This document shows, in pieces, positions 16,991-26,335 of a DNA stretch of 45,534 nucleotides. The DNA is from Bacteroidales bacterium (lineage in GTDB: Bacteria > Bacteroidota > Bacteroidia > Bacteroidales > GCA-2748055), in contig JAOZUK010000017.1 of assembly GCA_029938715.1 (NCBI GenBank), forward strand, positions 1 to 45,534, read 5' to 3'. The notes beneath the pieces were generated by a model that was not told where the DNA came from, ran no database searches, and saw only the letters and a program-made list of their open reading frames with translations. The translations under genes and the position numbers were made by a program. The first letter of the stretch is position 1. Each line of letters begins with the position of its first letter.

Positions 16991-18227
16991 TAAATTGCCC
17001 TGCAATGCCAATGATACCAGCTAATGCCATCGCAATGGTAAATAAAAGTATAAAGCCCATTGACACATTGGAGGTGACTCCCAGGGTATGATTTCCCACA
17101 ATGGATTTCTTATTGTATATGTACAACATAAGGGCAAGCACAAGCGGAGTCACAATGGCTGCCATGGCCTGCGAGATAATCATCACCATCACGGGTCTCC
17201 CGCCAAATACAGGCACCACCAAGCCAAGCAACACTCCAAAAAGGACCAACAATCGACTGCTGGTTGATTTCATATCCCTGGGCTTATTGTTAAAGTCAGC
17301 AAAGAGCCAGGGGGCAAGTAAAACAATAGGAAAGAGGGAGGAGAGTCCGGCCGCCACAATGCCACCCACAAAAATGGAGATAGCAAACCGTCCTGCCAGG
17401 GGCTCCATCAATTTTACCATATCAATGGCATTGTTCACCTTTAATCCGAGGGGATGCAGGGTTCCTGCAGCAGCAGCCATTACAGCCACGCTCAGTATAA
17501 ACATCATAGAGACTGAGATAATGGCATCACGCCGTTCAGCCTTAAGGTCTCCCGTGCCCCATCCCTTCTCCTGAACCAAAATGGACCTCACCACATAGAG
17601 TATGGCCCCCATTGTGGTCCCAACCATCCCGGCCATAATCAACATGGCATCGGAATCTTTGGGCACACTGGGAATCAATCCCCTCAGCACTTCTTCAGGC
17701 TCGGGAATAACCATAAACATGGTCATCACAAATGATAGGCCCATAATTCCCACAAAAACAGCGAGTACCTTTTCAAATATCTTATGCTGCCCATTCCAGA
17801 ATAGATAGTAGAGCATCCCTCCGAATATCAGTGCGGTAATGATAGGGCTAAACCCGTTCCCTGATTTGGTCAGGGGCCTGGACCACTCCTGCACCACCTG
17901 AGTAACCACTCCCATCACGCCCATGCAACTGACCCATTCACTCACCAGCAGCGAGATCAGAACAAAGACTGTAATGCCCAGACCGAAGTACTTTCGAAAG
18001 CTGGTAAGGATGGTTAACCCCGTCAATGAGGTATACCTCCCAAATAGCATGATCAGGAAAAAGGTGAAAATACAGGAAAGCAATAGTGGCCAGATCATGG
18101 TCAAACCGTAAGCTGCCCCTGAAGAGGCCATGGTGGTAATGCTGCCGGTTCCAATGTTATATCCGATCAGAAAGAGCCCAGGGGCAATACTGGCAAAAAA
18201 GAGTCCGGCTTTTTTAAATATGCTCAA
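16983..18227 (-). CDS. Nramp-related inner-membrane transporter
   Basis: A 414-residue polytopic protein with about 11 hydrophobic helices that resembles Nramp-family divalent metal transporters (APC/LeuT fold). The first helix reads IAPGLFLIGYNIGTGSITT; the canonical DPGN metal-binding motif of true Nramp proteins is absent, and the helix-6 MPH motif is not visible either (AAAAGTLHPLGLKVNN occupies that area). It is therefore probably one of the Nramp-related carriers with a different substrate. It sits inside the glycan operon, 45 bp after the GH28/lyase fusion and overlapping the isomerase gene, so a role in uptake of a glycan-derived solute or of a metal cofactor are both possible. Confidence 0.75.
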   Translation of the reverse strand: MSIFKKAGLFFASIAPGLFLIGYNIGTGSITTMASSGAAYGLTMIWPLLLSCIFTFFLIMLFGRYTSLTGLTILTSFRKYFGLGITVFVLISLLVSEWVSCMGVMGVVTQVVQEWSRPLTKSGNGFSPIITALIFGGMLYYLFWNGQHKIFEKVLAVFVGIMGLSFVMTMFMVIPEPEEVLRGLIPSVPKDSDAMLIMAGMVGTTMGAILYVVRSILVQEKGWGTGDLKAERRDAIISVSMMFILSVAVMAAAAGTLHPLGLKVNNAIDMVKLMEPLAGRFAISIFVGGIVAAGLSSLFPIVLLAPWLFADFNNKPRDMKSTSSRLLVLFGVLLGLVVPVFGGRPVMVMIISQAMAAIVTPLVLALMLYIYNKKSIVGNHTLGVTSNVSMGFILLFTIAMALAGIIGIAGQFNG

Positions 18228-18272
18228 AATATATGGTATTTAGATTTATTCATATGGGTATTTAAGAATCAT

Positions 18273-20717
18273 TTAGGGCTCTCCTACTGGAACTACATAC
18301 ACCTGTGAAACACCGGATCTATCGGATGTATAACAGATATATTTCCCATTGGGACTAAATGAAGGATGTACATGTGCCCTCATTGTATGCCCTCCATCTA
18401 CAGACGAATTTGGCCAGCATAGTACCTCTCCCTCACCCGAATCCAGATTTACCAATACCAGCTCATTGCTACCGGGTTGCTGGCAGTCAGAGATAAACCA
18501 ACGGCCATCACGGCTTGCAATTCCATGTCCGAGCTTTATACTATCGCTTTCATAATGTACCCTGAAATCGCCCCCGCTTTTATCCTGGGAACAAATGGCA
18601 GCGGGGCTCCAGCCCGGGCGCGTCTTTCGAAAAAAGAAGAAGCGCTCCCCATCATAGGACCAGCTCTCGTGGGTGGCCCTGAATCCGTAGGGCATAGTTA
18701 AGAACTGCCTGTCGGTCCCGGCTTTCAAATCCACTTTCCACGACCGTGCCCGCATCTCCATGGGGAGTGACATATCGTTCTGAGTATCGGGACCGGGCAC
18801 ATAGGTAATCACATTCGGGTCCTCAGGGTTGATCAGGGGGTGGGAGATCTTTCCTTCCAGGTGTCGGTGAACTTCCAGCACCTCTCCTGTTACCAGGTTG
18901 GTTCTGAAAATGGCTTTCAGGGTATCGTTATACACATAGACCAGAGTATAGTTGCCATCGTTGGTAAATGATCCTGTATACCTGGGTTTATCGGGCAACA
19001 ATCCGGTATAATCGTACAACATCTCCTCCTCTCCACTCTCTACCCGGGTGGCATAGAGTTTCCATCCATCCAGGTAGCACACCCGCTCTCCATCAGGCAT
19101 AAGGGTGTAGTCATCATCCATGATCTTCCTGGAAAGAGGTGTAATGGGAGCAGATACTCCCGATTTCAGGTCGGTTCGATAAAGCCTCCATACTCCGGAT
19201 TTTCGTGAAGCATAAATCACATACTTCTCATCGGAAGTAAAAGCCTGGCGTTCAAAATAACAGGCCACTGCAGGAGCTGTATCTGAGGTGATCTGCCAGA
19301 CCTCCCTGCCAGTTTCCGGGGATGTGCTTTTTACCCATGATGGCCATCCTCCATCCACATCAAAGGCCTGGCCATTGATTCGTACCCCTTCCATCTCCAG
19401 GTGATCCATGAAATTTACTTCCACAGGTTGGGGAGCCGATTTAATCTCCACATCCCTGATAAAAATCGAATCGAGGTGCACCTGGGGAGATCCATTTAAA
19501 TAAATCCCATGATCGGAAGCGTGACTGGCACTAATATGTTCTATCCAAATATTTTTAAAATGAGGCGGACAACACGATCCCTGGTTCTTATAGTTCGAAT
19601 CGATAATAATGGTCGAACGGGTGGAATCAAATTCAATATTGCGCGCATAGATATCATGTACCATGCCCCCCCGGTCCCGGTTGCCCTTCAGATAAAACCC
19701 ATAGATTACCTTTCCGGCAAAACTGCAGTCTTCCACATAAACATCATGCACTCCTCCAGACATCTCACTTCCCACAGCAATGGCATTGTGCCCGCTAAAA
19801 AGACAATTCCTCACTACGATATTTCGGGAAGGCCTCTTTAAGGTTCTTGCTTCAAGGTCCCTCCCGGCCTTAATAGCTATGTTATCGTCTCGATTGTTGA
19901 AAACAACATCTTCAATCAACACATTTTCACTGGACTCGGGATCAATTCCATCGTTATTAAAATTGAAAGCTTCGTAAGTAACCCTCCTCACTGTAATATC
20001 GCTGGAAAATACAAAGTGGAGGCACCAAAAGGGAGAGTCGGAGATTTTTACATCTTCCACCAGGATATTTTTACACTCGTAGAATTGCACCAGGTGGGGA
20101 CGCAGAAAGTGACCTTTCCCAAATACACGCTCCTCAAGGGGAACTTCCTGGTTATTCATGCCCCGAATTAATTTCTTATCCGGGTCCTGAAGACTTTTCC
20201 AGTTATTCCAGGTGGTAGATGCATTTCCATCGATCTCTCCTTTTCCTGTTATGGCAATGTTATTGGCTCCGTTTGCATAGATAAAGGGCGAATAGTTATA
20301 GGCCCTTGTACCCTCCCAGCTGGTAAGCACCACCGGAAGGTAATCGTCGGGATTGTTTCCAAAAACCAACCGTGTCTCCTCTTCCAGGTGCAGATTGGTA
20401 TGGCTGACCAGATGAATGGGACCATTGATCAGGTAGGTTCCGGGTTCTACCACGACCCGTCCGCCACCCGATTCTGCCACTGCAGAAATGATTCGATCAA
20501 ATGCACTTTTATTATCAGTAACACCATCACCCTTCCCTCCGAAATCTGACAGTAAAAAAGTCTGTTCAGGTATCTCAGGAAGTGTAATCTGGTCAACAAT
20601 ATCTGCAGCATGCCTCCATGGATCAACGCCGTCCTTCAGGTTCCTGTTTGACTTACATCCAAAGGTTGCCACCATCAAAGCAGCTGCGACAATCAGCAAC
20701 CGGACTCTACAATTCAT
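18273..20717 (-). CDS. GH28 - oligogalacturonate-lyase-like (PL22/TolB propeller) fusion lipoprotein
   Basis: An 814-residue lipoprotein starting at the ATG at 20717: MNCRVRLLIVAAALMVATFG then lipobox Cys21. The frame is open up to 20774, but that stretch is a terminator hairpin, so the upstream start is rejected. The N-terminal half is a GH28 beta-helix with canonical NNDGIDPE, RDDNIAIK and SGHNAIAVGSE motifs. From about residue 460 follow repeated beta-propeller blades (DEKYVIYASRKSGVWRLYRT, THESWSYDGERFFFFRK, HVHPSFSPNGKYICYTSDRSG) resembling the oligogalacturonate lyase/WD40-like TolB fold, with the RAHVHP segment matching the lyase metal-ligand region. One polypeptide may thus hydrolyse and eliminate uronic-acid linkages. 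The two catalytic assignments are by motif only. Confidence 0.8.
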   Translation of the reverse strand: MNCRVRLLIVAAALMVATFGCKSNRNLKDGVDPWRHAADIVDQITLPEIPEQTFLLSDFGGKGDGVTDNKSAFDRIISAVAESGGGRVVVEPGTYLINGPIHLVSHTNLHLEEETRLVFGNNPDDYLPVVLTSWEGTRAYNYSPFIYANGANNIAITGKGEIDGNASTTWNNWKSLQDPDKKLIRGMNNQEVPLEERVFGKGHFLRPHLVQFYECKNILVEDVKISDSPFWCLHFVFSSDITVRRVTYEAFNFNNDGIDPESSENVLIEDVVFNNRDDNIAIKAGRDLEARTLKRPSRNIVVRNCLFSGHNAIAVGSEMSGGVHDVYVEDCSFAGKVIYGFYLKGNRDRGGMVHDIYARNIEFDSTRSTIIIDSNYKNQGSCCPPHFKNIWIEHISASHASDHGIYLNGSPQVHLDSIFIRDVEIKSAPQPVEVNFMDHLEMEGVRINGQAFDVDGGWPSWVKSTSPETGREVWQITSDTAPAVACYFERQAFTSDEKYVIYASRKSGVWRLYRTDLKSGVSAPITPLSRKIMDDDYTLMPDGERVCYLDGWKLYATRVESGEEEMLYDYTGLLPDKPRYTGSFTNDGNYTLVYVYNDTLKAIFRTNLVTGEVLEVHRHLEGKISHPLINPEDPNVITYVPGPDTQNDMSLPMEMRARSWKVDLKAGTDRQFLTMPYGFRATHESWSYDGERFFFFRKTRPGWSPAAICSQDKSGGDFRVHYESDSIKLGHGIASRDGRWFISDCQQPGSNELVLVNLDSGEGEVLCWPNSSVDGGHTMRAHVHPSFSPNGKYICYTSDRSGVSQVYVVPVGEP

Positions 20718-20734
20718 AAGCTCAATTCCTAAGC

Positions 20735-20768
20735 AAAAGCCACCCTGCGAAGGGCAAGGCGGCTTTTT
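20735..20768 (-). terminator. Intrinsic terminator after the double beta-helix gene
   Basis: In the leftward RNA, arms at 20755-20767 and 20735-20747 pair over 13 bp (two G-U wobbles included) around a seven-base loop, and the 3' arm ends in GGCTTTT. The hairpin lies 20-50 bp after the stop of the gene at 20787-23384 and before the fusion gene start at 20717. It probably separates high expression of the receptor/exported protein from the enzyme genes or allows partial read-through. The + strand equivalent has A-C mismatches, so it works better leftward. Confidence 0.7.
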
Positions 20769-20786
20769 AATCACATTAACTTATAA

Positions 20787-23384
20787 TCACTTCTTCAGAA
20801 TCTTCAGGGTGGAAACCTCACTACCTGCATTCATCCTTAAGATGTACATTCCGGTTCCAAGTTGATGTCCTGAATCATCGGCACCATTCCAGGAAATGGA
20901 ATGACTGCCTGAAGGATAAGAACCATATGAAAGAGTTGCTACCTTCTGGCCCACCACACTATATAATGATATTTCAACCTCTGCATCTGTATCCAGGTTA
21001 AAACGAATGGTGGCAAAGTCTACAACAGGTACAGGGAACACTTCCAGATTTGAATTCGAGTAATCGAATTGCTCGGTTCCTATGACAATTTCACCATCCC
21101 ACCTCAAATCTCCAAGCTGACCACTGGTGGAGCTGGCTGCCATAAGTGGCGTATTTTTAAATCCGAAGTCGAAAGGTTCACCTGCAATATCGAATGCCGG
21201 CGGTGTCAGATTTGCATCGGGAGTGGCATACCAATCAGACACCATGGTATAATTCGCCACTGGTCCGTTTGTAAACATCACATCCTCGGCCAGCATGGTT
21301 GCTCCTGTTCCGGCTTCATCCACATAGGCCTGGGCAGCCATATTGAACATGGGAGTTACTATAATCGAATCGGGCTGCTGATCTGCATACCCTGCATCGG
21401 TAAAGATGCTGTTATTACTAATGGTTATGTCCTGTACAACTCCCTCAATGGAATCCACATTGATCACCCCGCGGGAATCATCCAGCTCTTTACCCAGCAC
21501 ACCGCAATCTTTAAAGATGCTGTTGGTAATCACAGCTTTGTAAACCTGGCCTACATCCATTGCACGGCGACCTGTATTCACAACAGTGTTGTGGTCGAAG
21601 TGAAAAAGTTGCATGGTTCCACCACCATCCCTGATGAGACGGGAACCGATGTTATAAAAGGTGGAGTTCTCAATCCAGATTGTTTTCACATCATTTCCTC
21701 TGTCATCGATCACCCTTCCATTGTCATAATCCTGGTCCATATTGGAAACGTTACAATTCTTCAGAATAACACTTATATTATCTGCATCCAGTCTGAATGG
21801 TGCCTGTGTATCCTCATTCAACAGGCAATCTTCCAATGTGATCACCGCAAAATCCCCTTTAACTCGGATCGTATTCTTATTGCGGGCTCCCAGCTCATCG
21901 GTATTGGAAATATCCAGACCAATAAGGGTAAGATCGTCACGCGGTACGAAAAGCCTTGCGGATTCATTTCCATCATCCACTGCCGGATAGAGTTTAGGCT
22001 TTACAGTTGCGCCTTCTTCTGCAATAATGGTTAATGGAAAACGATTCTCAATTTCACCCATGGAGAGGTAGTATCCTCCATCGCCAAGTATATAAATCGT
22101 GTAAGGATCTACCCTGTCGCCCGTGGCGGTGGTATCCCCGAAAATGGCATCATTGATGGTTCCCACTCCCTGCTCAATGGTTATATACCTTTGATCGGGC
22201 ATGGTTGCATCCCATCGTGGATCTCCAAGCGGCCCGTCATCGGTGTCGCCCATGGCCAGTGGTCTGCTGTTATATCCAAAATCGAAAGGCTCTCCTGTTA
22301 TATCAAATGCCGGAGGCGTAAGATCGGCATCCGGGGTTGTATACCAATCAGACACCATGGTGTAATTTGGAGCAGGTCCCTTGGTAAACATCACATCCTC
22401 TGCCAACATGGTGCCTTCGGTAACCGCTTCGTCAACAAAGGCCTGTGCAGCCATGTTAAACATGGGAGCTTCCAGAATGGTATCTGGTTGCTGATCGGCA
22501 TAGCCTGCATCGGTAAATGAGCTGTTGTTGCTGATCAGGATGTCCTGGGTGACTCCTTCAATGGAATCCACATTGATCAATCCCCGGGTATCAGTTGTAT
22601 CTTTACCCAATTGCCCGCAATCCTTCAACAGGTTATTGGTGATAATGGCTGCGTAAACTTGTCCCACATCCATCACCCGGCGACCGGTATTAACGACTGT
22701 GTTGTGATCAAAATAGAAGTAGTTCATACTACCACCACCATCCCTGATCAGGCGGGATCCTATGTTATAAATGGTCGAATTCTCAATCCAGATGGTATCC
22801 ACCTGATTTCCACGGTCATCAATCACCCTTCCATTGTCATAATCCTGGTCCATATTAGAGATCACACAATTCTTAATGATTATACTTATATTTTCACCAT
22901 CCAACCGGAATGGCGCCTGGGTATCCTCGTTCAGACTGCAATCTTCCAGGTAGATCCTTGCATTATCCCCTTTCACCCTGATGGTATTTTTATTTCGGGC
23001 TCCCAATTCGTCGGTATTGGAGATATCCAGTCCGATAAGAGTAAGATCATTACGCGGAACAAAGAGTCTGGATGATTCATTTCCATCATCTACAGCCGGG
23101 TAAAGTTTAGGTTTAACAGCTGCACCATCAGCTGCCACAATCGAAAGCGGGAAGCTAAAATCAATCTCACCGGTTGACAGGTAAAATCCTCCATCAGACA
23201 GTACATAGACCGTGGTACTATCGACCCGGTCACCGGTCTCAGTGGTATCACTGAAGATTGCTTCATTCAAAGTGCCCACACCCTGTACAACTTCCACAGT
23301 CCTCTGGGCTAAAATCGATGCAGACAGCCCCAGTAAGAGGGCCATCATCATCAGAGATGACATTGTTTTGTAAATTTTTTTCAT
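20787..23384 (-). CDS. T9SS-exported protein with two tandem beta-helix units
   Basis: An 865-residue protein with a signal peptide (MKKIYKTMSSLMMMALLLGL then SASILAQ). Two homologous units of about 365 residues follow (about 28-392 and 399-763), each with parallel beta-helix phrases such as LTLIGLDISNTDELGARNKN, RVIDDRGN and DHNTVVNTGRR, resembling pectate-lyase-like surface proteins (DUF4957/DUF5123 type). A short linker leads to a type IX secretion C-terminal sorting domain (about 775-865: LEVFPVPV, VEISLYSVVGQKV, GTGMYILRM, LKILKK). The protein is therefore predicted to be exported and surface-attached. It lies 42 bp after the receptor gene, in the position where susD is usually found, so glycan binding or lyase activity is plausible; no catalytic residues were identified. 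Confidence 0.8.
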   Translation of the reverse strand: MKKIYKTMSSLMMMALLLGLSASILAQRTVEVVQGVGTLNEAIFSDTTETGDRVDSTTVYVLSDGGFYLSTGEIDFSFPLSIVAADGAAVKPKLYPAVDDGNESSRLFVPRNDLTLIGLDISNTDELGARNKNTIRVKGDNARIYLEDCSLNEDTQAPFRLDGENISIIIKNCVISNMDQDYDNGRVIDDRGNQVDTIWIENSTIYNIGSRLIRDGGGSMNYFYFDHNTVVNTGRRVMDVGQVYAAIITNNLLKDCGQLGKDTTDTRGLINVDSIEGVTQDILISNNSSFTDAGYADQQPDTILEAPMFNMAAQAFVDEAVTEGTMLAEDVMFTKGPAPNYTMVSDWYTTPDADLTPPAFDITGEPFDFGYNSRPLAMGDTDDGPLGDPRWDATMPDQRYITIEQGVGTINDAIFGDTTATGDRVDPYTIYILGDGGYYLSMGEIENRFPLTIIAEEGATVKPKLYPAVDDGNESARLFVPRDDLTLIGLDISNTDELGARNKNTIRVKGDFAVITLEDCLLNEDTQAPFRLDADNISVILKNCNVSNMDQDYDNGRVIDDRGNDVKTIWIENSTFYNIGSRLIRDGGGTMQLFHFDHNTVVNTGRRAMDVGQVYKAVITNSIFKDCGVLGKELDDSRGVINVDSIEGVVQDITISNNSIFTDAGYADQQPDSIIVTPMFNMAAQAYVDEAGTGATMLAEDVMFTNGPVANYTMVSDWYATPDANLTPPAFDIAGEPFDFGFKNTPLMAASSTSGQLGDLRWDGEIVIGTEQFDYSNSNLEVFPVPVVDFATIRFNLDTDAEVEISLYSVVGQKVATLSYGSYPSGSHSISWNGADDSGHQLGTGMYILRMNAGSEVSTLKILKK
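21096..22190 (-). repeat. Second unit of the internal coding duplication
   Basis: Residues about 399-763 of the exported protein. Long stretches match unit 1 exactly at the protein level, for example LGARNKNTIRVKGD, RVIDDRGN and NIGSRLIRDGGG, at an offset of 371 residues. The nucleotide sequences also remain clearly alignable, with mostly third-position changes. Confidence 0.85.
22209..23303 (-). repeat. First unit of the internal coding duplication
   Basis: Residues about 28-392 of the exported protein, the partner of the unit at 21096-22190. The units differ mainly in scattered conservative replacements and near the end (SRPLAMGDTDDGPLGDPRWD versus NTPLMAASSTSGQLGDLRWD). Confidence 0.85.
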
Positions 23385-23426
23385 AATAGATTCATTAAGT
23401 TAGTACTCATTAATTTAAAGTAGAAA

Positions 23427-26285
23427 TTAAAATATATAACGTACCCCAACATCAGCCGACCAGCCAAAATACTCTTCACGTGTAGGGAAGTTGGCCGATC
23501 CCAGGAAAGCTCCTTCAGAATAGTTTGTAAGGTTATTTACATTCAGATAGACACTGAAATGATCACCGAATTTCTGCCGAACCACCATGTCCCACCGAAC
23601 ATAAGAATCGGTAAAGCCATCCAGCTCAGGACGGGTTCCCACAAATTGCAGGCTGGGTCCCTGAATCACAAGGGAAACTCTGCCCGAGAATCCTCTTTTT
23701 TCATATCCAATCGAAAAGTTTCCCACGTAATCCACCTGGCCGGGCATCCTGCCAATCCTCACCGTATCAATAATGGTAGGTGTAAATGGAGGAAGCGGAC
23801 TCCTCTCCCCAATCTCAAAGAATGGGAACTCGGTTTGTGAAAACATCCTTGAGTAGTTCAGATACAACACAATTCCATCAAAGGGTGCCGGCAGGTACCT
23901 GAAATTGGTCTGTAACTCCAGTTCCAATCCCTTCACAATAGAGGTGCCCTCTGCATTTACAGGTTCAGTGAGCGAATATCCAAAGTACTCTCCTTCATCC
24001 TGAATCCTGTTGGTTCTGATATAATCGATGTTATCAATTTCCTTATAGAAGAATCCGGCAGTAAACATCCCCACATTATGGTAGAAGGAGAGAAAAAGGT
24101 CATAATTGTAGGCTTCAACATGTTTCAGGGCTGGATTCCCCTGCTCAATGTTTTGATCCATCCGCACAATCTCCCTCCAGGGAACCAGGTTGAAGTAATC
24201 GGGGCGTGAAAGTGTTTTGGTATAGGCCAGCCTGATATCGAACCAGTCCAGGGGCTTAAGCCTAACGTGGATCATGGGAAGGAACTCTGCATAATTCTGC
24301 CCTCCCGTGGTATCAGTCAACCCCCCTATATTCTCTCCCTCTCCATCCTCACTGTTGAAGGGATTTCCAAATAGGGAAGAGTAGTTATTGGTGGTATACT
24401 CATAACGGACCCCCGGCATAATCATCGCCCAACTTCCAATGTTGATCTCGGTCATCAGGTAACCGGCTAAAATCTCCTCCTTTGCCGAATATACCTGCAG
24501 AAGAGCCCTGTTGTCCTGTATATACAATGAATCACCACCTGGAAGTACATAGTTCCGGTACTGCTCCCCAAAATCAAGAATCTCTTCCTGGTCCAGGGTG
24601 GGCCCGAAATCATACCTTCCTCCCAACCAGGGATTCAGATCCGTACCCGGGTCCAAAAAGCTTGAGATTGCCATCTTGCCTTCAGAGGTCAGATCATAGA
24701 GATCTGGTTCAGCTTCGGCAAATTCATTCAATCCGAAATGGGAGGTCCAGTAACGGTCCATATCCCGGTCCCGGTCCTTATGTCTGTATTTCCCCCCACC
24801 CTTAACGTAGCCATTGACTCTATTTCCTATGCTGAAGGGCAATTTCAAATCAAGTAGTCCGGTTACATTCCGGTCTTTACTCCTGGAGGTTTCAAAAGAG
24901 TTCTCCTTAAAGAAGGTTGCATCCAGGTTATTTTTGGCTCCCGCCGGAATATACTCAGGTCCCTTGTCCTCCTCCAGATCGGGATTAAATGCTGCAAGTT
25001 CACGAAAAACAGCATTTTGCTGAAAAGGGGTATTTTGCACACTCTGAGAATAGGAGCCTCTCCAGAAAATCTCCAGGCTTCTTACAAAATGTCGACCACT
25101 TAAGTTATTTGACAAAAGACTGGTTTTAATATCCCTGTCTCTCGTATCGTACTCCGTCCTCCAGGAACCAATCCTGTAGCGCTTTCTGCGACGAAGTTCG
25201 ACCCTGTCAGTCTGGTTGAACGATGAAGTAAAAAGTATCTTCCCTTTAGGAAGTTTATAATCCAAAGTCGCACTGGCCCCGCCTCTGTATCGAGTCTCCT
25301 GACGATCTATAAGGTTCATGTTATTGACGCCGATCACAGCCTCATCATTGGAAATCCCCTTGTAAACGTAACCCACATCCAGCAGGTCCGATCCCCTGTT
25401 GGCCCTTTGAAAGCTGCCTGTAATCAATGCCCCAAACTTATCTTCAAAAAAACGATTGCCCAGACTGGCTGATGTCTTGTATTGCCCAAAATCTTTTTCA
25501 TGGGCATTATACCCTGTCTGCAACAGAGCAGACCCATGAAATCCCGGATCAGCATTCCTGGCGATAAAGTTCACCGATCCTCCAATGGCATCACCATCCA
25601 TATCTGGTCTCAATGCCTTAAAAACTTCCATCCCTTCAAGCATATCAGGAGAGATCATACTTAGATCCACCGAACGGTCCAGGGGATCGGTAGAGGGTAT
25701 CCTCTCTCCATTGATGGTGATGGAATTAAACTTGGGAGCCAGGCCCCTTACCACCACTTTACTTCCCTCACCGGCATCCCTCTGAATAGATATTCCCGGA
25801 AGCCTGCCAATGGCTTCAGCAGCATTTGCATCGGGAAGCTCGCTGATTTTCTCTCTGGAAACCACATTGACAATGGTATTGGACTTTATCTGCCGGTTGA
25901 TGGCTGCAGTCTGACCCCGCATCATGGCTGTAACAACAGCCTCCTCACCCATGATCGACTCTACCTCAAGGACACCATCTATCTCTTTGGTCTCCCCTGC
26001 ACGAATCTCAATGGCCTGCTCAATATCCTTATAACCCAGGTAGCTAAAAATCAGAGTATAGGTCCCGGGTTTCACATTTAGCAGCTGATAATTTCCATCA
26101 TTATCTGTCACTGTACCGGTGGTGGTTCCCACAAGGGCTACATTGGCATACATCAGGACCTCTCCACTCTGGGCATCTTTCAGGGTACCTTTAACTCCCC
26201 CTCTCGTCTGTGCATTTACTACCAAAACAGATATGAATATCAGGGCAAAAGTCAAAACTCCAATTTTCCCCATACGTTGTTTCAT
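23427..26285 (-). CDS. TonB-dependent receptor (TonB-Xanth-Caul-like)
   Basis: An outer-membrane importer of about 952 residues. After the signal peptide (MKQRMGKIGVLTFALIFISV...NAQ) there is a carboxypeptidase-regulatory-like domain (about 30-115: GGVKGTLKDAQSGEVLMYAN, YQLLNVKPGTYTLIFSYLGY), then a plug with ISELPDANAAEAIGRLPGIS, VVRGLAPKFNSITING and GDAIGGSVNF, and a 22-strand-type barrel ending in aromatic VGVRYIF. The plug phrasing resembles the TonB-Xanth-Caul subgroup, which includes N-acetylglucosamine and other carbohydrate receptors that act without SusD. The ATG at 26285 is preferred over a GTG at 26291. A consensus promoter and a LacI-type palindrome lie upstream; the gene heads the leftward operon and would import the glycan fragments. 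Confidence 0.92.
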   Translation of the reverse strand: MKQRMGKIGVLTFALIFISVLVVNAQTRGGVKGTLKDAQSGEVLMYANVALVGTTTGTVTDNDGNYQLLNVKPGTYTLIFSYLGYKDIEQAIEIRAGETKEIDGVLEVESIMGEEAVVTAMMRGQTAAINRQIKSNTIVNVVSREKISELPDANAAEAIGRLPGISIQRDAGEGSKVVVRGLAPKFNSITINGERIPSTDPLDRSVDLSMISPDMLEGMEVFKALRPDMDGDAIGGSVNFIARNADPGFHGSALLQTGYNAHEKDFGQYKTSASLGNRFFEDKFGALITGSFQRANRGSDLLDVGYVYKGISNDEAVIGVNNMNLIDRQETRYRGGASATLDYKLPKGKILFTSSFNQTDRVELRRRKRYRIGSWRTEYDTRDRDIKTSLLSNNLSGRHFVRSLEIFWRGSYSQSVQNTPFQQNAVFRELAAFNPDLEEDKGPEYIPAGAKNNLDATFFKENSFETSRSKDRNVTGLLDLKLPFSIGNRVNGYVKGGGKYRHKDRDRDMDRYWTSHFGLNEFAEAEPDLYDLTSEGKMAISSFLDPGTDLNPWLGGRYDFGPTLDQEEILDFGEQYRNYVLPGGDSLYIQDNRALLQVYSAKEEILAGYLMTEINIGSWAMIMPGVRYEYTTNNYSSLFGNPFNSEDGEGENIGGLTDTTGGQNYAEFLPMIHVRLKPLDWFDIRLAYTKTLSRPDYFNLVPWREIVRMDQNIEQGNPALKHVEAYNYDLFLSFYHNVGMFTAGFFYKEIDNIDYIRTNRIQDEGEYFGYSLTEPVNAEGTSIVKGLELELQTNFRYLPAPFDGIVLYLNYSRMFSQTEFPFFEIGERSPLPPFTPTIIDTVRIGRMPGQVDYVGNFSIGYEKRGFSGRVSLVIQGPSLQFVGTRPELDGFTDSYVRWDMVVRQKFGDHFSVYLNVNNLTNYSEGAFLGSANFPTREEYFGWSADVGVRYIF

Positions 26286-26335
26286 ATCCACTCTTTCAAT
26301 TTATAGAAAAGCCATCAAATAACCCTCACAACTGA

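Noticed and set aside
20718-20774. N-terminal extension of the GH28/lyase fusion (MIKKPPCPSQGGFCLGIEL)
   Set aside because: These codons are the terminator hairpin; the signal peptide and lipobox begin at 20717.
21069-22034. Long plus-strand frame of 321 codons opposite the beta-helix gene
   Set aside because: It is antisense to the duplicated exported protein, with an atypical composition (many His, Ile and Cys); explained by the repeat coding bias on the other strand.
23040-23110. Repeat units considered as a CRISPR or tandem DNA repeat
   Set aside because: The repetition is a two-copy coding duplication of about 1.1 kb; there are no short, evenly spaced direct repeats with spacers anywhere in the window.
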